Below are positions 6,038-12,663 of a stretch of 13,117 nucleotides of DNA, one piece after another. The position numbers were made by a program, and so were the translations under genes. The DNA is from Candidatus Woesearchaeota archaeon (GTDB taxonomy: Archaea; Nanobdellota; Nanobdellia; Woesearchaeales; GW2011-AR4). Below the pieces are notes generated by a model. The model saw only the letters and a program-made list of their open reading frames with translations, made no database searches and was not told the DNA's origin. Position 1 is the first letter of the stretch. The number at the start of each line of letters is the position of its first letter. Where the stretch lies: NCBI GenBank assembly GCA_016185815.1, contig JACPMT010000057.1:1-13117 (forward strand), written 5' to 3'.

Positions 6038-6154
6038 GCGAAGCGGTCGGATGCAGTGAATTGTGAGCGAGTTCGTGTGACATGCGAAAGCTCGCTTTCG
6101 CTCGCTTATGTCACTGCTCACTCGCATGTCACTAGCACTAGACTTGCGAAGCGG
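6038..6154 (+). repeat. GC-rich, multiply self-complementary element between direct repeats
   Basis: Most of the 294-nt gene-free gap at 5900-6193 is taken up by this element. It is bounded by GCGAAGCGG direct repeats (6038-6046 and 6146-6154). Inside, GTGACAT (6077-6083) pairs with ATGTCAC (6108-6114) around a GCGAAAG-CTCG-CTTTCGC hairpin (6084-6101). GTGACATGCGA (6077-6087) is also an exact 11-bp complement of TCGCATGTCAC (6122-6132). GTGAGC (6063-6068) pairs with GCTCAC (6116-6121). ATGTCACT (6108-6115, 6126-6133) and TCGCTT (6092-6097, 6102-6107) are duplicated. TTTTAAATATATT at 6024-6036 could be a TATA box for a small RNA. Whether it is a structured RNA, a mobile palindromic repeat or a protein-binding site is open. 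Confidence 0.5.
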
Positions 6155-6193
6155 ATTTAAGTAATAAATATAAAAAAACATATTGTGATAAAA

Positions 6194-6598
6194 ATGGAGC
6201 AGCAATTGGATGTTTTTACTCAAAAAAGATTTGAATTAATGATAGATATGGCTACAAAGAAGCTCCAGCAGGAAATAAATGCCCTTAAAGAGACTGCATG
6301 CTCGCAAGCAGGTGAGATAAACTCCCTTAAAAGCCAGATCTCAAGGCTGCAGTTCCAGCCGCAGCAGTCCCATCCTGTCCAAAGAACGCTGGTTGAAGCC
6401 CAGCAGCAGAAAAGCCAGAATCAGAGTTCTCAGCCAAAAAAAGAAGTAAAGATAGTCGACTGCAGGCCTGAAGAGGAAAGAAAAGCAGACTTCAAGAGCG
6501 GCGCTGAAAGGAACGCAGAGCCTATAAGGCCAAGATATGGTGATTATGAGCCAAAGGATGTAAGCATTGACAAGTTCTTTTATTTTGGGAAGAAATAA
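6194..6598 (+). CDS. Coiled-coil protein with Gln-rich linker
   Basis: A 134-aa cytoplasmic protein. Residues 10-54 are a predicted coiled coil (ELMIDMATKKLQQEINALKE, then EINSLKSQISRLQ). A Gln/Ser/Pro-rich, probably disordered linker (about 55-82) follows, then a charged segment ending in an aromatic tail, SIDKFFYFGKK. No enzymatic motif is visible. I chose ATG 6194 over the upstream GTG 6185 because a TATA-like TAATAAATAT at about 6163-6172 lies 26 nt before it, typical of a leaderless mRNA. The gene stops directly next to the stop of the convergent gene at 6599. It could be an oligomeric adaptor; I do not recognise the family. Confidence 0.75.
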   Translation: MEQQLDVFTQKRFELMIDMATKKLQQEINALKETACSQAGEINSLKSQISRLQFQPQQSHPVQRTLVEAQQQKSQNQSSQPKKEVKIVDCRPEEERKADFKSGAERNAEPIRPRYGDYEPKDVSIDKFFYFGKK

Positions 6599-6829
6599 TT
6601 AAAGTAAGTTAGTAATCTCTCTTCGAGTTAAGAGCCTCGCATCTTCACTTTTATTTTCTTGAATAAATCTTTCAGCCTGTTCTAGTAATTCTGTAAGAAT
6701 ACCATCTTTGAAAATGGCTACTGCCTTTTTAGTTTGAAAAATCTCATACTTTCGCCTTATGCCGCAGTACAAACCGGCATCATCTCTTGCTACTACAACA
6801 TATAATGGCCATTTATTTGGAGCATCCAT
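6599..6829 (-). CDS. Small hypothetical protein
   Basis: A 76-aa protein beginning MDAPNKWPLYVVVARDDAG. The open frame extends three codons further to a TTG at 6838, but ATG 6829 is preferred because a TATA-like ATTTAAAAAG on the minus strand (about 6852-6861) is about 26 nt away. The first half is beta-rich (PLYVVVARDDAGLYCGI, then a second strand pair), the second half helical and charged (ELLEQAERFIQENKSED). This could be a small alpha/beta fold, but I recognise no family. It ends exactly where the convergent coiled-coil gene ends. Confidence 0.55.
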   Translation of the reverse strand: MDAPNKWPLYVVVARDDAGLYCGIRRKYEIFQTKKAVAIFKDGILTELLEQAERFIQENKSEDARLLTRREITNLL

Positions 6830-6937
6830 AACATACAATATCTTTTAGTACTTTTTAAATCTATCCTTAGTCATCACTTAATAATCACTAATTTATTTTC
6901 CGCAACCTATAAATATAGATTATAAAAATAAAAGCTC

Positions 6938-7333
6938 ATGAAGCTTGCATTCGAGGCAGAGGATGCTATTATTGGCATTGCATGCGGGCTTTTGCTTCTT
7001 GGATTGACTGGAAGGTTTTTCTCCTTGAAGCTGAATGATTGGGCATATGTAATTGCTTTTATTGCATTAATAATCTCCATATTTTTAGATGTTATAAATG
7101 AATTTTCTGATTTATCGACTCATTTTGGGCTTATTATGCTGGCATTGCTGCACAATTTAGTGGATTTGGCCATTTCGCTTGCTTTCATATCGCATTTTAC
7201 AAAATGGAACATTCCTTATATTACACAATATTTGGTTCCATATTTGCATAATGAGTCAATCGTAGCTGGAATAGGTATATTTTTAGTTGTTAGCAATGCC
7301 ATCTGGCTTCTGACAATGCCTTTTTGGTATTAA
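6938..7333 (+). CDS. Four-helix integral membrane protein
   Basis: A 131-aa protein with four hydrophobic segments long enough to cross the membrane: about residues 10-28, 36-52, 63-86 and 108-128. There is a His-Asn and Asp in the third (LLHNLVDLAIS) and short charged loops. No transporter or enzyme signature is recognisable. TATAAATATA at 6908-6917 lies about 26 nt before the ATG, a near-ideal leaderless promoter, so the start is secure. The gene's TAA overlaps the stop of the convergent DUF357 gene by four bases (7330-7333). Function unknown. Confidence 0.75.
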   Translation: MKLAFEAEDAIIGIACGLLLLGLTGRFFSLKLNDWAYVIAFIALIISIFLDVINEFSDLSTHFGLIMLALLHNLVDLAISLAFISHFTKWNIPYITQYLVPYLHNESIVAGIGIFLVVSNAIWLLTMPFWY

Positions 7334-7602
7334 TCAACCATAAACAGCTCATTGTCTTTGCCAACGTCAAAAAATCCAAGCCTTGCGCCAATGTCAAGAA
7401 AGGCATGCGCATAGACAACAGCGCCAAAAGCATTGACTAAATCATTTTTTTTCTCAAAATACTTTGCGTCATCATAATAACGCTTTGCCAAATCAAGAAT
7501 GTCCTCTGCTTCCTTTCTGTGCTTTTCGACGATTTTGACTTTTTTAAGTGCACGAGAAGTAAGCTCAAAATATTTTTGGAGTTTTTGTTCAATGGATTGC
7601 AT
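7330..7602 (-). CDS. DUF357 family protein
   Basis: A 90-aa, all-helical protein. The central segment AKRYYDDAKYFEKKNDLVNAF followed by YAHAFLDIGARLGFFDV matches my memory of the archaeal DUF357 family: a Tyr-Tyr/Asp-Ala helix, an Asn-Ala-Phe turn, and a Tyr-Ala-His/Leu-Asp-x-Gly-x-Arg-Leu-Gly motif. The domain arrangement resembles HEPN-like or TPR-like helical hairpins, but the biochemical role of DUF357 is not established. It is the last gene of the exosome-superoperon strand, 21 nt after the preceding unknown gene. That suggests co-transcription and perhaps a link to RNA metabolism, which is inference. Confidence 0.75.
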   Translation of the reverse strand: MQSIEQKLQKYFELTSRALKKVKIVEKHRKEAEDILDLAKRYYDDAKYFEKKNDLVNAFGAVVYAHAFLDIGARLGFFDVGKDNELFMVD

Positions 7603-7623
7603 TTTTTGAATTTTAGGTTTTGT

Positions 7624-8076
7624 TTATCTCTTAGCTGATTTTTGTTTTTTTGGTGTAATCACTTTAATTTCATAGTCTGCAAATCTAAGGTGATGTCCAT
7701 CTTGCCGATAAAGCGGGTTAGTTGCTGTATTATTTGGTGTGGATAAGTCTATATGCTCATCAGAAATATATCTTAGATATGTTGGACTTTCTGTAGCAAG
7801 CATAGTTACTTGGTCTGTCTTAGTGTATCTGTTAACATAGCCTGGAATTTTTCCGCTGTATTCAAGACGAGCAATTCTAGCAATTCCTTCCTTTGTATAG
7901 GATGTTACTTCAATTGTTCCAATTTTTGTTCCATCAACCAATAAATCAAGCCTTGTTATAGTTTTATTTTGAGAAATAACCATACGCAAAGGTGATTTAA
8001 CAATGTTGATAATGCCATTTACCCTCTCAGAAAGCTCTTGTGCAAGTCCATTTGCCTGGGGTATTGTAAATACCAT
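7624..8076 (-). CDS. Hypothetical protein downstream of rrp42
   Basis: A 150-aa protein whose ATG is 8 nt after the rrp42 stop, so it is very likely read from the same transcript. The N-terminal 25 residues are helical (QANGLAQELSERVNGIINIV). The middle is strongly beta-like, with alternating strands (ITRLDLLVDGTKIGTIEVTS, ARIARLEYSGKI). The C terminus ends in a basic tail (TPKKQKSAKR) that could touch RNA. No cysteines or membrane segment; no family recognised. Many archaea carry the L37Ae ribosomal-protein gene after rrp42; this is not L37Ae, as it has no zinc motif. Confidence 0.65.
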   Translation of the reverse strand: MVFTIPQANGLAQELSERVNGIINIVKSPLRMVISQNKTITRLDLLVDGTKIGTIEVTSYTKEGIARIARLEYSGKIPGYVNRYTKTDQVTMLATESPTYLRYISDEHIDLSTPNNTATNPLYRQDGHHLRFADYEIKVITPKKQKSAKR

Positions 8077-8084
8077 CTAAAATC

Positions 8085-8858
8085 TCACAAATACTTCCTC
8101 AATTCCTTTCCCTTCTCAATCCCAATGTCAAGCATCTTGTCAATGTCTTCCATGGTCAAGGGAAAATCGCCGCCTTTCTGCAAGGCGCACAATGTGCCGT
8201 CTTCTATTGAGGAAACAGTGAGCCTTGCGTCAATTGCCATCTCTTCCTCTGTATCTGGGTCAACAATGAACTTGTCGCCTATTTTTATTACAGTGACAGC
8301 GATCGGCATCTTTTCCAATTGAAGCTTCTTGTCGGTTTTCTGCTTGTAATCAACCTTTTCGCCGTCAAAGCTTGGATACTTTGTGCCATTCAGGGCTGCC
8401 AATGCAGCAAGCGAAGCAGCATCAAGCAGGTTGCCAGCATCGTTTATCGGGCAGATATCAATGATAACCATCCATACCTTCTCGCCTTTCTCGATGCATA
8501 ATTTCCTGAAATCAAGGGCTTTGCTCTCCCTTATTCCCCTGTCAACAACCCTTGCAAGCTCTATTGCCTGTATGCCAGGAGGCCCAAGCTCAAATTCGGG
8601 ATTTGACAAGGGCAGCAGTTCAGCTCCTACAATGATTGTGCCTTCACCTGGTGTGTCGGGATACGGCTCGCCAACTTCCAGCTTGACTCCAACCATTACC
8701 TCTGTCTCGCCTATCTTTACCCTTGCAGAGCCCTCTGCAGTTTTTACAATATTATTCTCAACTTCTATCGGCTTTCTGTACTCTGTAAGCTTTCTTCCGT
8801 CAAGCCTTGTGCCGGCATTCAGCAAATTTATGATGTGGCTTCTTAATTCTCTGTACAT
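8085..8858 (-). CDS. rrp42: Exosome complex subunit Rrp42
   Basis: Rrp42 is the non-catalytic RNase PH-fold partner of Rrp41; three Rrp41-Rrp42 dimers form the hexameric ring of the archaeal exosome, which degrades RNA 3' to 5' by phosphorolysis. The 257-aa length is normal. Landmarks are the leader GTRLDGRKLTEYR, the strand region EGSARVKIGETEVMVGVKLE, PEFELGPPGIQAIELARVVD, the core CPINDAGNLLDAASLAALAA and the C-terminal FIVDPDTEEEMAIDARLTVS. It lacks the catalytic-aspartate context seen in Rrp41, as expected. Its ATG overlaps the rrp41 stop by one base (TAATG at 8858), indicating coupled translation and stoichiometric synthesis. Confidence 0.96.
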   Translation of the reverse strand: MYRELRSHIINLLNAGTRLDGRKLTEYRKPIEVENNIVKTAEGSARVKIGETEVMVGVKLEVGEPYPDTPGEGTIIVGAELLPLSNPEFELGPPGIQAIELARVVDRGIRESKALDFRKLCIEKGEKVWMVIIDICPINDAGNLLDAASLAALAALNGTKYPSFDGEKVDYKQKTDKKLQLEKMPIAVTVIKIGDKFIVDPDTEEEMAIDARLTVSSIEDGTLCALQKGGDFPLTMEDIDKMLDIGIEKGKELRKYL

Positions 8859-9568
8859 TATACCTCGACCTCGTGATATTTTTCCTTAAGCGCCTTTTTT
8901 TGTATTTCATAAATGTCCGTCAAAACCTTCTTGCCCATCTCAAGCAGTTTCATCAATTCATCCTTTTTTACCTCGCCGTCCATCTGCAGCAGTGTTATCT
9001 TTCCGGAATTTGGCATTATTGCAATTGGTATGTCCGCAACAGCCACATCTGCATAGCTTTCTTCAGAATAATCCAGGTCGATAAGCAGTTTGTCTGCAAC
9101 CTTCCCTACAGACACTGCGCATACCAAATCCTTCATGTTCAATCCTGCATCAGCCAATGCCATGGATGCTGCGCAAATGCCAGCGCACCTTGAGCCGGCT
9201 TCTGTCTGGGGCAATTCTATAAAAACATCAACAACGGAGTTTGGGTACTCTTCCAAATCCAGAACAGGAAGCAAAGCCTTCTCTGTCACCAATGATATTT
9301 CCTTTGATCTTCTTGAGCCGCCGGGCCTCACTCTTTCGCCGGAGCTTGAGAAAGGCATCATGTTGTAGTTGCACCTTAAAATCCCCCTTTGTGGGTCCTG
9401 CAAAAACTTTGGATGCAAATTTCTTGGACCGTACACTGCAGCATAAGCCCATGTGTTGCCGATCTTGAACATTGCAGAGCCGTCAGCCCTTTTTATCACT
9501 CCGACCTTAGCTTCAATCGGCCTTGTTTCGTCAAAGTCTCTTCCGTCAATCCTTTGCTTGTAAGTCAT
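8858..9568 (-). CDS. rrp41: Exosome complex exonuclease subunit Rrp41
   Basis: Rrp41 is the catalytic RNase PH-like subunit of the archaeal exosome; it uses phosphate to shorten RNA from the 3' end and can run in reverse to add A-rich tails. The 236-aa protein starts with the usual RIDGRDFDETRPIEAKVGVI, has RPGGSRRSKEIS with the phosphate- and RNA-binding arginine pair (Arg86, Arg87), and LPQTEAGSRCAGICAASMAL. Asp179 in VADIPIAIMP aligns with the catalytic aspartate of the family, so the enzyme should be active. GGTGA (minus strand, about 9575-9579) precedes the ATG. Unlike the other genes of this operon it has a long leader (9569-9710) with its own TATA-like sequence (about 9725-9738), so it may be transcribed independently. 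Confidence 0.97.
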   Translation of the reverse strand: MTYKQRIDGRDFDETRPIEAKVGVIKRADGSAMFKIGNTWAYAAVYGPRNLHPKFLQDPQRGILRCNYNMMPFSSSGERVRPGGSRRSKEISLVTEKALLPVLDLEEYPNSVVDVFIELPQTEAGSRCAGICAASMALADAGLNMKDLVCAVSVGKVADKLLIDLDYSEESYADVAVADIPIAIMPNSGKITLLQMDGEVKKDELMKLLEMGKKVLTDIYEIQKKALKEKYHEVEV

Positions 9569-9653
9569 TTTTTATTTTCACCTTTAAATTTTTAAATTTT
9601 GATTTCTTTATGTTTAATGTTTTTTCGTTTATTGTTTAATCGTTATTGAGTTT

Positions 9654-9710
9654 TCGTTAATGTTCAACTCGTTAATGTTCTTGTGCTTCTTGCCTATGAC
9701 AAGAGGGCAC
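9654..9710 (-). promoter_or_regulatory. rrp41 leader: shared hairpin element and tandem repeats
   Basis: Read on the minus strand, 9710-9681 is GTGCCCTCTT + GTCATAGGCA + AGAAGCACAA, related base for base (22/30) to 5018-5047 before the repeat-protein gene; TGCC/GGCA forms the stem with an 11-nt loop. Directly after come two copies of GAACATTAACGA (9680-9669 and 9665-9654, 15-nt period). Further on, TAACGATTAAACA (9645-9633) is identical to 5104-5116. A TATA-like stretch at 9725-9738 puts the transcript start at the element. Confidence 0.5.
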
Positions 9711-9750
9711 TAACAATAATTTTTAATATTTTAAAATTTTTAAAAAAATT

Positions 9751-10440
9751 CTAATGTTTTTTATTCTCCTCCAAATACTCCTTTATCTTGTCAGTCAGGC
9801 CGCTCAAATGGCTTTCCTTCTCTATTTTCCTTATTGTTTGCACTGCAAGCAGCTCGTTCATTGGCTCGCCGTAAATCCATACCAAACCATTCTGGCCGAC
9901 TGATATGTTGCAGTTTGTAGCGTCCTTTATCATCATGACCATTGAGCCCTGCTTTCCTATTATGCGGGGCACTTTGTTGGTATTCACCTCTATCACCCTT
10001 CCGCCTTTCAATTTCCTTAAGCCGGGACCTTTCATTGTCACATCAATAAGCTTTTGGCTTGTTACATTTACAATCTTGCATACAATATAGTCACCCAAGT
10101 CATAGTATTGGGTCAAATTTGCGCCTCTTTGAATAAATTCAGATGTAGCGTCTTTCATCGACAGCATTGCAGAATATGCAGAGTTTGTATCAAGCCTCCA
10201 GCCGTTAAAGCCAACATCAATTACTTTGCAGATTATTGTGTCGCCTGTTTTAGGAATATACCTCCCTGACAAAGGAATAAGCTTTATTGTCCTTCCGTCA
10301 ATCATAGCCAATCCAAGTCTGTTTGCAACAATATTTTCCCCGTCCCTGTAAGTCCCGTTGCCTGGCAATATGTCCATTCCTATTGCCAATGTTTCTCCTG
10401 GAACGCTTATTTCCTTGTCATTAACCATTATTTTTGACAT
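9751..10440 (-). CDS. rrp4: Exosome complex RNA-binding subunit Rrp4
   Basis: Rrp4 sits on top of the Rrp41-Rrp42 ring as part of the RNA-binding cap and directs substrate into the channel. The 229-aa chain shows the expected order. An N-terminal beta domain comes first (1-55, with VPGETLAIGMDILPGNGTYR). An S1 domain (about 60-135) includes GDTIICKVIDVGFNGWRLD. A KH domain (about 145-205) has its GxxG loop as GKQG (162-165) in VPRIIGKQGSMVMMIK. GGTGA lies just before the ATG. It is separated from SBDS by a 101-nt A/C-rich leader. No Csl4 gene is in the window. Confidence 0.95.
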   Translation of the reverse strand: MSKIMVNDKEISVPGETLAIGMDILPGNGTYRDGENIVANRLGLAMIDGRTIKLIPLSGRYIPKTGDTIICKVIDVGFNGWRLDTNSAYSAMLSMKDATSEFIQRGANLTQYYDLGDYIVCKIVNVTSQKLIDVTMKGPGLRKLKGGRVIEVNTNKVPRIIGKQGSMVMMIKDATNCNISVGQNGLVWIYGEPMNELLAVQTIRKIEKESHLSGLTDKIKEYLEENKKH

Positions 10441-10488
10441 TTTTTCACCTTTGAATTTTTAATTGTGATTTTTAATTTTAATGAGTTG

Positions 10489-10541
10489 AGTTATTGAATA
10501 GTTTTTAATGTTAAATCGTTATTGTGTTTTAGTTATTGAAT
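10489..10541 (-). promoter_or_regulatory. Repeated motif in the rrp4 leader
   Basis: On the minus strand, ATTCAATAACT occurs twice (10541-10531 and 10499-10489). Between them lies TAACGATTTAACA (10521-10509), one base different from the 13-mer in the rrp41 and repeat-protein leaders. The stretch has few G residues and is likely unstructured. A shared leader motif for several genes is visible; its role is unknown. Confidence 0.35.
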
Positions 10542-11243
10542 TTATTTTATCTTCAAAACCTTGCTCTCAACATTTCCGTGGCAGATTTTATTAAGCTTGT
10601 CGTAAAAATCATTTTCCATTCCCCCAGGCATTTCAACAACAGCAACCCAGTAGCCGTTGCTCTGCCAGTCCTCCCTCAGTATTGTGGCAAATGATTTCAC
10701 GGTTGAATAGCATTTTGGCGCAAACTCCGGCGGTATTTTGATCGCAAGCTCCTTTACTTCAAATTTTATCGGCAATATCGGCCTCAGTTTTTTTAATGCC
10801 TCCTGGACCTGCTCCTGCACAGATTTGAATTCATCCACATGAAACTTTGCCTCTATGAACGCATTCTCAATCCTTTGGGGAGGGTGCGGCAGGTGTGTTT
10901 TCGGGTCAACGCCATTCCGGTGTATTATTGCAATGATTTGCTTTCTTTTCTCCTCCCTTAATCTTTCCCTGTACTCCTGTGTTAATTGGATTTCGCCTTT
11001 TTTTATGATTTGCTCTGCGACTTCGTCAACATCGCTTGTACCGAAAATCTGCCTCATTGCGGTTTCAGAGGCCACCAGCCCTTTTTTTGCGTCAGAAAAA
11101 ATCTGCATGGCTGCGAGAATGTCGCGCATGCCAACATTCTTTCCCTCCCTTAAGGCAAGGGCATTGTTGCAGTCAACAAGAATCTCAAAATCATGCCCGT
11201 GCATCTTCAATCTTGCGATTATGGCTTGGTCGACTGTAACCAT
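10542..11243 (-). CDS. sdo1: Ribosome maturation protein SBDS (SDO1)
   Basis: SBDS is the archaeal orthologue of the Shwachman-Bodian-Diamond protein, which acts with elongation-factor-like GTPases in late large-subunit maturation. The N-terminal FYSH domain begins VTVDQAIIARLKMHGHDFEI; the middle has FSDAKKGLVASETAMRQIFG, KGEIQLTQEYRERLREEKRK and HPPQRIENAF; the ferredoxin-like C-terminal domain (about 165-233) follows. From ATG 11243 it has 233 residues. A GTG at 11252, directly abutting the psmA stop, would add three (236 aa). I prefer the ATG because family members begin close to this point. It lies 9 nt after psmA, so the two are co-transcribed, in the usual archaeal superoperon order. 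Confidence 0.95.
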   Translation of the reverse strand: MVTVDQAIIARLKMHGHDFEILVDCNNALALREGKNVGMRDILAAMQIFSDAKKGLVASETAMRQIFGTSDVDEVAEQIIKKGEIQLTQEYRERLREEKRKQIIAIIHRNGVDPKTHLPHPPQRIENAFIEAKFHVDEFKSVQEQVQEALKKLRPILPIKFEVKELAIKIPPEFAPKCYSTVKSFATILREDWQSNGYWVAVVEMPGGMENDFYDKLNKICHGNVESKVLKIK

Positions 11244-11252
11244 GTCACTCAC

Positions 11253-12005
11253 TTATTTCTTTGCTGGTTTTTTATCATCTTTTAATTCCGATGCTGTCTT
11301 TTCTATTTTTGATTTTACCAGCCTTTTGAATTTTTTCTCTGTTACATTGATATATGCTGCATCAATCCTTTCAACATTGAAATTTTCCCCCAATACCTTT
11401 TTCAATGCCTTTAACGACAGCTTCAATCCTTCCTCTATTGTTAAGTTTGGCTTATATTCATTATGGAGTATTTCCTCAACCTCAATTTCGCCTTCTCCGA
11501 TTGCTGTTGCCCGGTACTGGAAAAAGATCCCTATAGGATCCGTTTCAAATAATCTTGGGGTATGGTCGTCAATGCCTGCAACCAAGACTGACACTCCAAA
11601 CGGCCTTAGGCCGCCGCTTTGGGTGCATATCTGCTTCAGGTCGCACATTTCCTTTACAATTGTCAAGGTGTCAATCTCTGAATCATAGGTTACCCTGTTT
11701 TGCTGCGCCCTTAATTGGGCTCTGTCAATAAGGACTCTTGCGTCGCTTAAAATTCCCGATGCAGAAGCTCCAATATGCTCGTCAATCTGCCAGATCTTCT
11801 CAACCGACTCCGGCACAACCAAAGAATCGACAACCCTCTTGTCTGCCACCAAAAGGACACCGTCAGAGCACACCATCCCTATTGCTGTTGATCCCTGTCT
11901 TACTGTTTTTTTAGCGTACTCCACCTGCAATAATCTTCCGTCAGGGCTGAACATTGTGATTGCCCTGTCATAACCCATCAACTGATGCGGCATTGGCTGT
12001 TGCAT
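11253..12005 (-). CDS. psmA: Proteasome subunit alpha
   Basis: The alpha subunit forms the outer heptameric rings of the archaeal 20S proteasome, gating substrate entry and docking the PAN/Cdc48 ATPases. The N-terminal signature MGYDRAITMFSPDGRLLQVE is complete, preceded by a short tail that would form the gate. Lys56 in LLVADKRV corresponds to the lysine (Lys66 in Thermoplasma) that binds the C-terminal HbYX tail of the ATPase; this mapping is from memory of the family. There is no N-terminal catalytic threonine, as expected for an alpha subunit. The C terminus ends in a Lys-rich tail (DDKKPAKK). Length 250 aa is normal. GAGGTG (minus strand, 12015-12020) precedes the ATG. The beta-subunit gene is not in the window. 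Confidence 0.97.
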   Translation of the reverse strand: MQQPMPHQLMGYDRAITMFSPDGRLLQVEYAKKTVRQGSTAIGMVCSDGVLLVADKRVVDSLVVPESVEKIWQIDEHIGASASGILSDARVLIDRAQLRAQQNRVTYDSEIDTLTIVKEMCDLKQICTQSGGLRPFGVSVLVAGIDDHTPRLFETDPIGIFFQYRATAIGEGEIEVEEILHNEYKPNLTIEEGLKLSLKALKKVLGENFNVERIDAAYINVTEKKFKRLVKSKIEKTASELKDDKKPAKK

Positions 12006-12050
12006 TTTTTATTACACCTCATTAATTTTTATTTTCAATTTTTGGTTTAG

Positions 12051-12060
12051 TTATATTTTT
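12051..12060 (-). promoter_or_regulatory. TATA box of psmA
   Basis: AAAAATATAA on the minus strand lies about 46-55 nt before the psmA ATG, predicting a transcript start near 12030 and a short leader that includes the GAGGTG ribosome binding site. This would drive psmA-SBDS and probably the genes after them. Confidence 0.45.
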
Positions 12061-12140
12061 ACTAATGTTAATTTAATGTATTTTTTTATTTATTTGTTCC
12101 TTACACAACGCATTAAACGTCTTTTTAATTTTAAAAATTA

Positions 12141-12509
12141 TCATCCTGCTGCTTTCAAAAACCTGTTTTCTGCTTTTCTCAAAATTCCAGAAACTCCCAA
12201 GCTCCTGAAGATGGCATCTTCATTGCCAATCTTGTTTGCGAAAATCAATGCTGCCTTTACAGCATCAACGTGCCTGTGGCTTACTTTTATGGCGCCTCTC
12301 TGGAGCTTTGAATCCCATTTATTGCTTAAAACCATTATTCCTGCTTTTGCTGTCCCAAGCTGGCCAAGGAACTGCAGTGAAGCATTCCATATTGCGCTTG
12401 AAACCCGATTAGCGTCATTTATCCTTTCTTTTGAGATGACTTCAAATACCAGGTAGCGCTTTTTTTCCCTTAAGCTTGGCAAGACTGGCTTCAGTTTCGT
12501 ATTTATCAT
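12141..12509 (-). CDS. rnp2: Ribonuclease P protein component 2 (Pop5)
   Basis: Pop5/Rnp2 is one of the archaeal RNase P proteins; with Rpp30 it supports the catalytic RNA that removes 5' leaders from pre-tRNAs. The 122-aa protein shows LKPVLPSLREKKRYLVFEVI at the N terminus, the helix-strand region NASLQFLGQLGTAKAGIMVLS, KVSHRHVDAVKAAL, and VSGILRKAENRFLKAAG at the C terminus, the typical Pop5 pattern. The order Pop5-PsmA-SBDS-Rrp4-Rrp41-Rrp42 is the known archaeal superoperon. A 135-nt AT-rich gap containing the psmA promoter separates it from psmA, so the two may be separate transcripts. Confidence 0.93.
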   Translation of the reverse strand: MINTKLKPVLPSLREKKRYLVFEVISKERINDANRVSSAIWNASLQFLGQLGTAKAGIMVLSNKWDSKLQRGAIKVSHRHVDAVKAALIFANKIGNEDAIFRSLGVSGILRKAENRFLKAAG

Positions 12510-12546
12510 CTCAAATATTATGTCGGAAATTTTTGCAAATCCCGAG

Positions 12547-12576
12547 CATGCTCAAAAATCTCTGATTTTTGACATG
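12547..12576 (-). other. Strong hairpin between phosphomannomutase and pop5
   Basis: TCAAAAATC (12552-12560) and GATTTTTGA (12564-12572) form a perfect 9-bp stem with a 3-nt loop. CATG on each side (12547-12550 and 12573-12576) adds 4 bp past a bulged C. It also overlaps the palindrome GAGCATGCTC (12544-12553). No U tract follows on the minus strand, so it is not a classic terminator. It could be a processing or stabilising hairpin in the pop5 leader. Confidence 0.4.
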
Positions 12577-12663
12577 AGAAGAATTGAGTAACTTCCTTTC
12601 TCTTCTCTCTGTTAAGGTTTAGGATTGTTTGGAGGTATTTAAATGTTATGGTTTGCACGCATG

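Noticed and set aside
3664..6193. CRISPR array, tRNA, rRNA or insertion sequence in the middle intergenic regions
   Set aside because: No regularly spaced repeats, no cloverleaf or rRNA-like sequence and no transposase were found; the repeats present are local hairpins and leader motifs.
6026..6223. Minus-strand 65-codon open frame across the GC-rich element
   Set aside because: It runs through the inverted repeats, has no ribosome binding site or promoter at the right distance and reads as low-complexity; the palindromes explain the open frame.
6863..6893. Box C/D guide RNA candidate on the minus strand (GTGATGA)
   Set aside because: A box C-like GTGATGA is present but there is no matching D box (CTGA) or C'/D' pair at a suitable distance.
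8383..9595. Plus-strand open frames opposite rrp42 and rrp41
   Set aside because: They are shadows of strongly conserved exosome genes on the minus strand, with no own start signals.
10855..11688. 277-codon plus-strand frame opposite SBDS and psmA
   Set aside because: Despite its length it is antisense to two well-recognised genes and its translation is Ser/Phe/Ile-rich, as expected for an antisense shadow.
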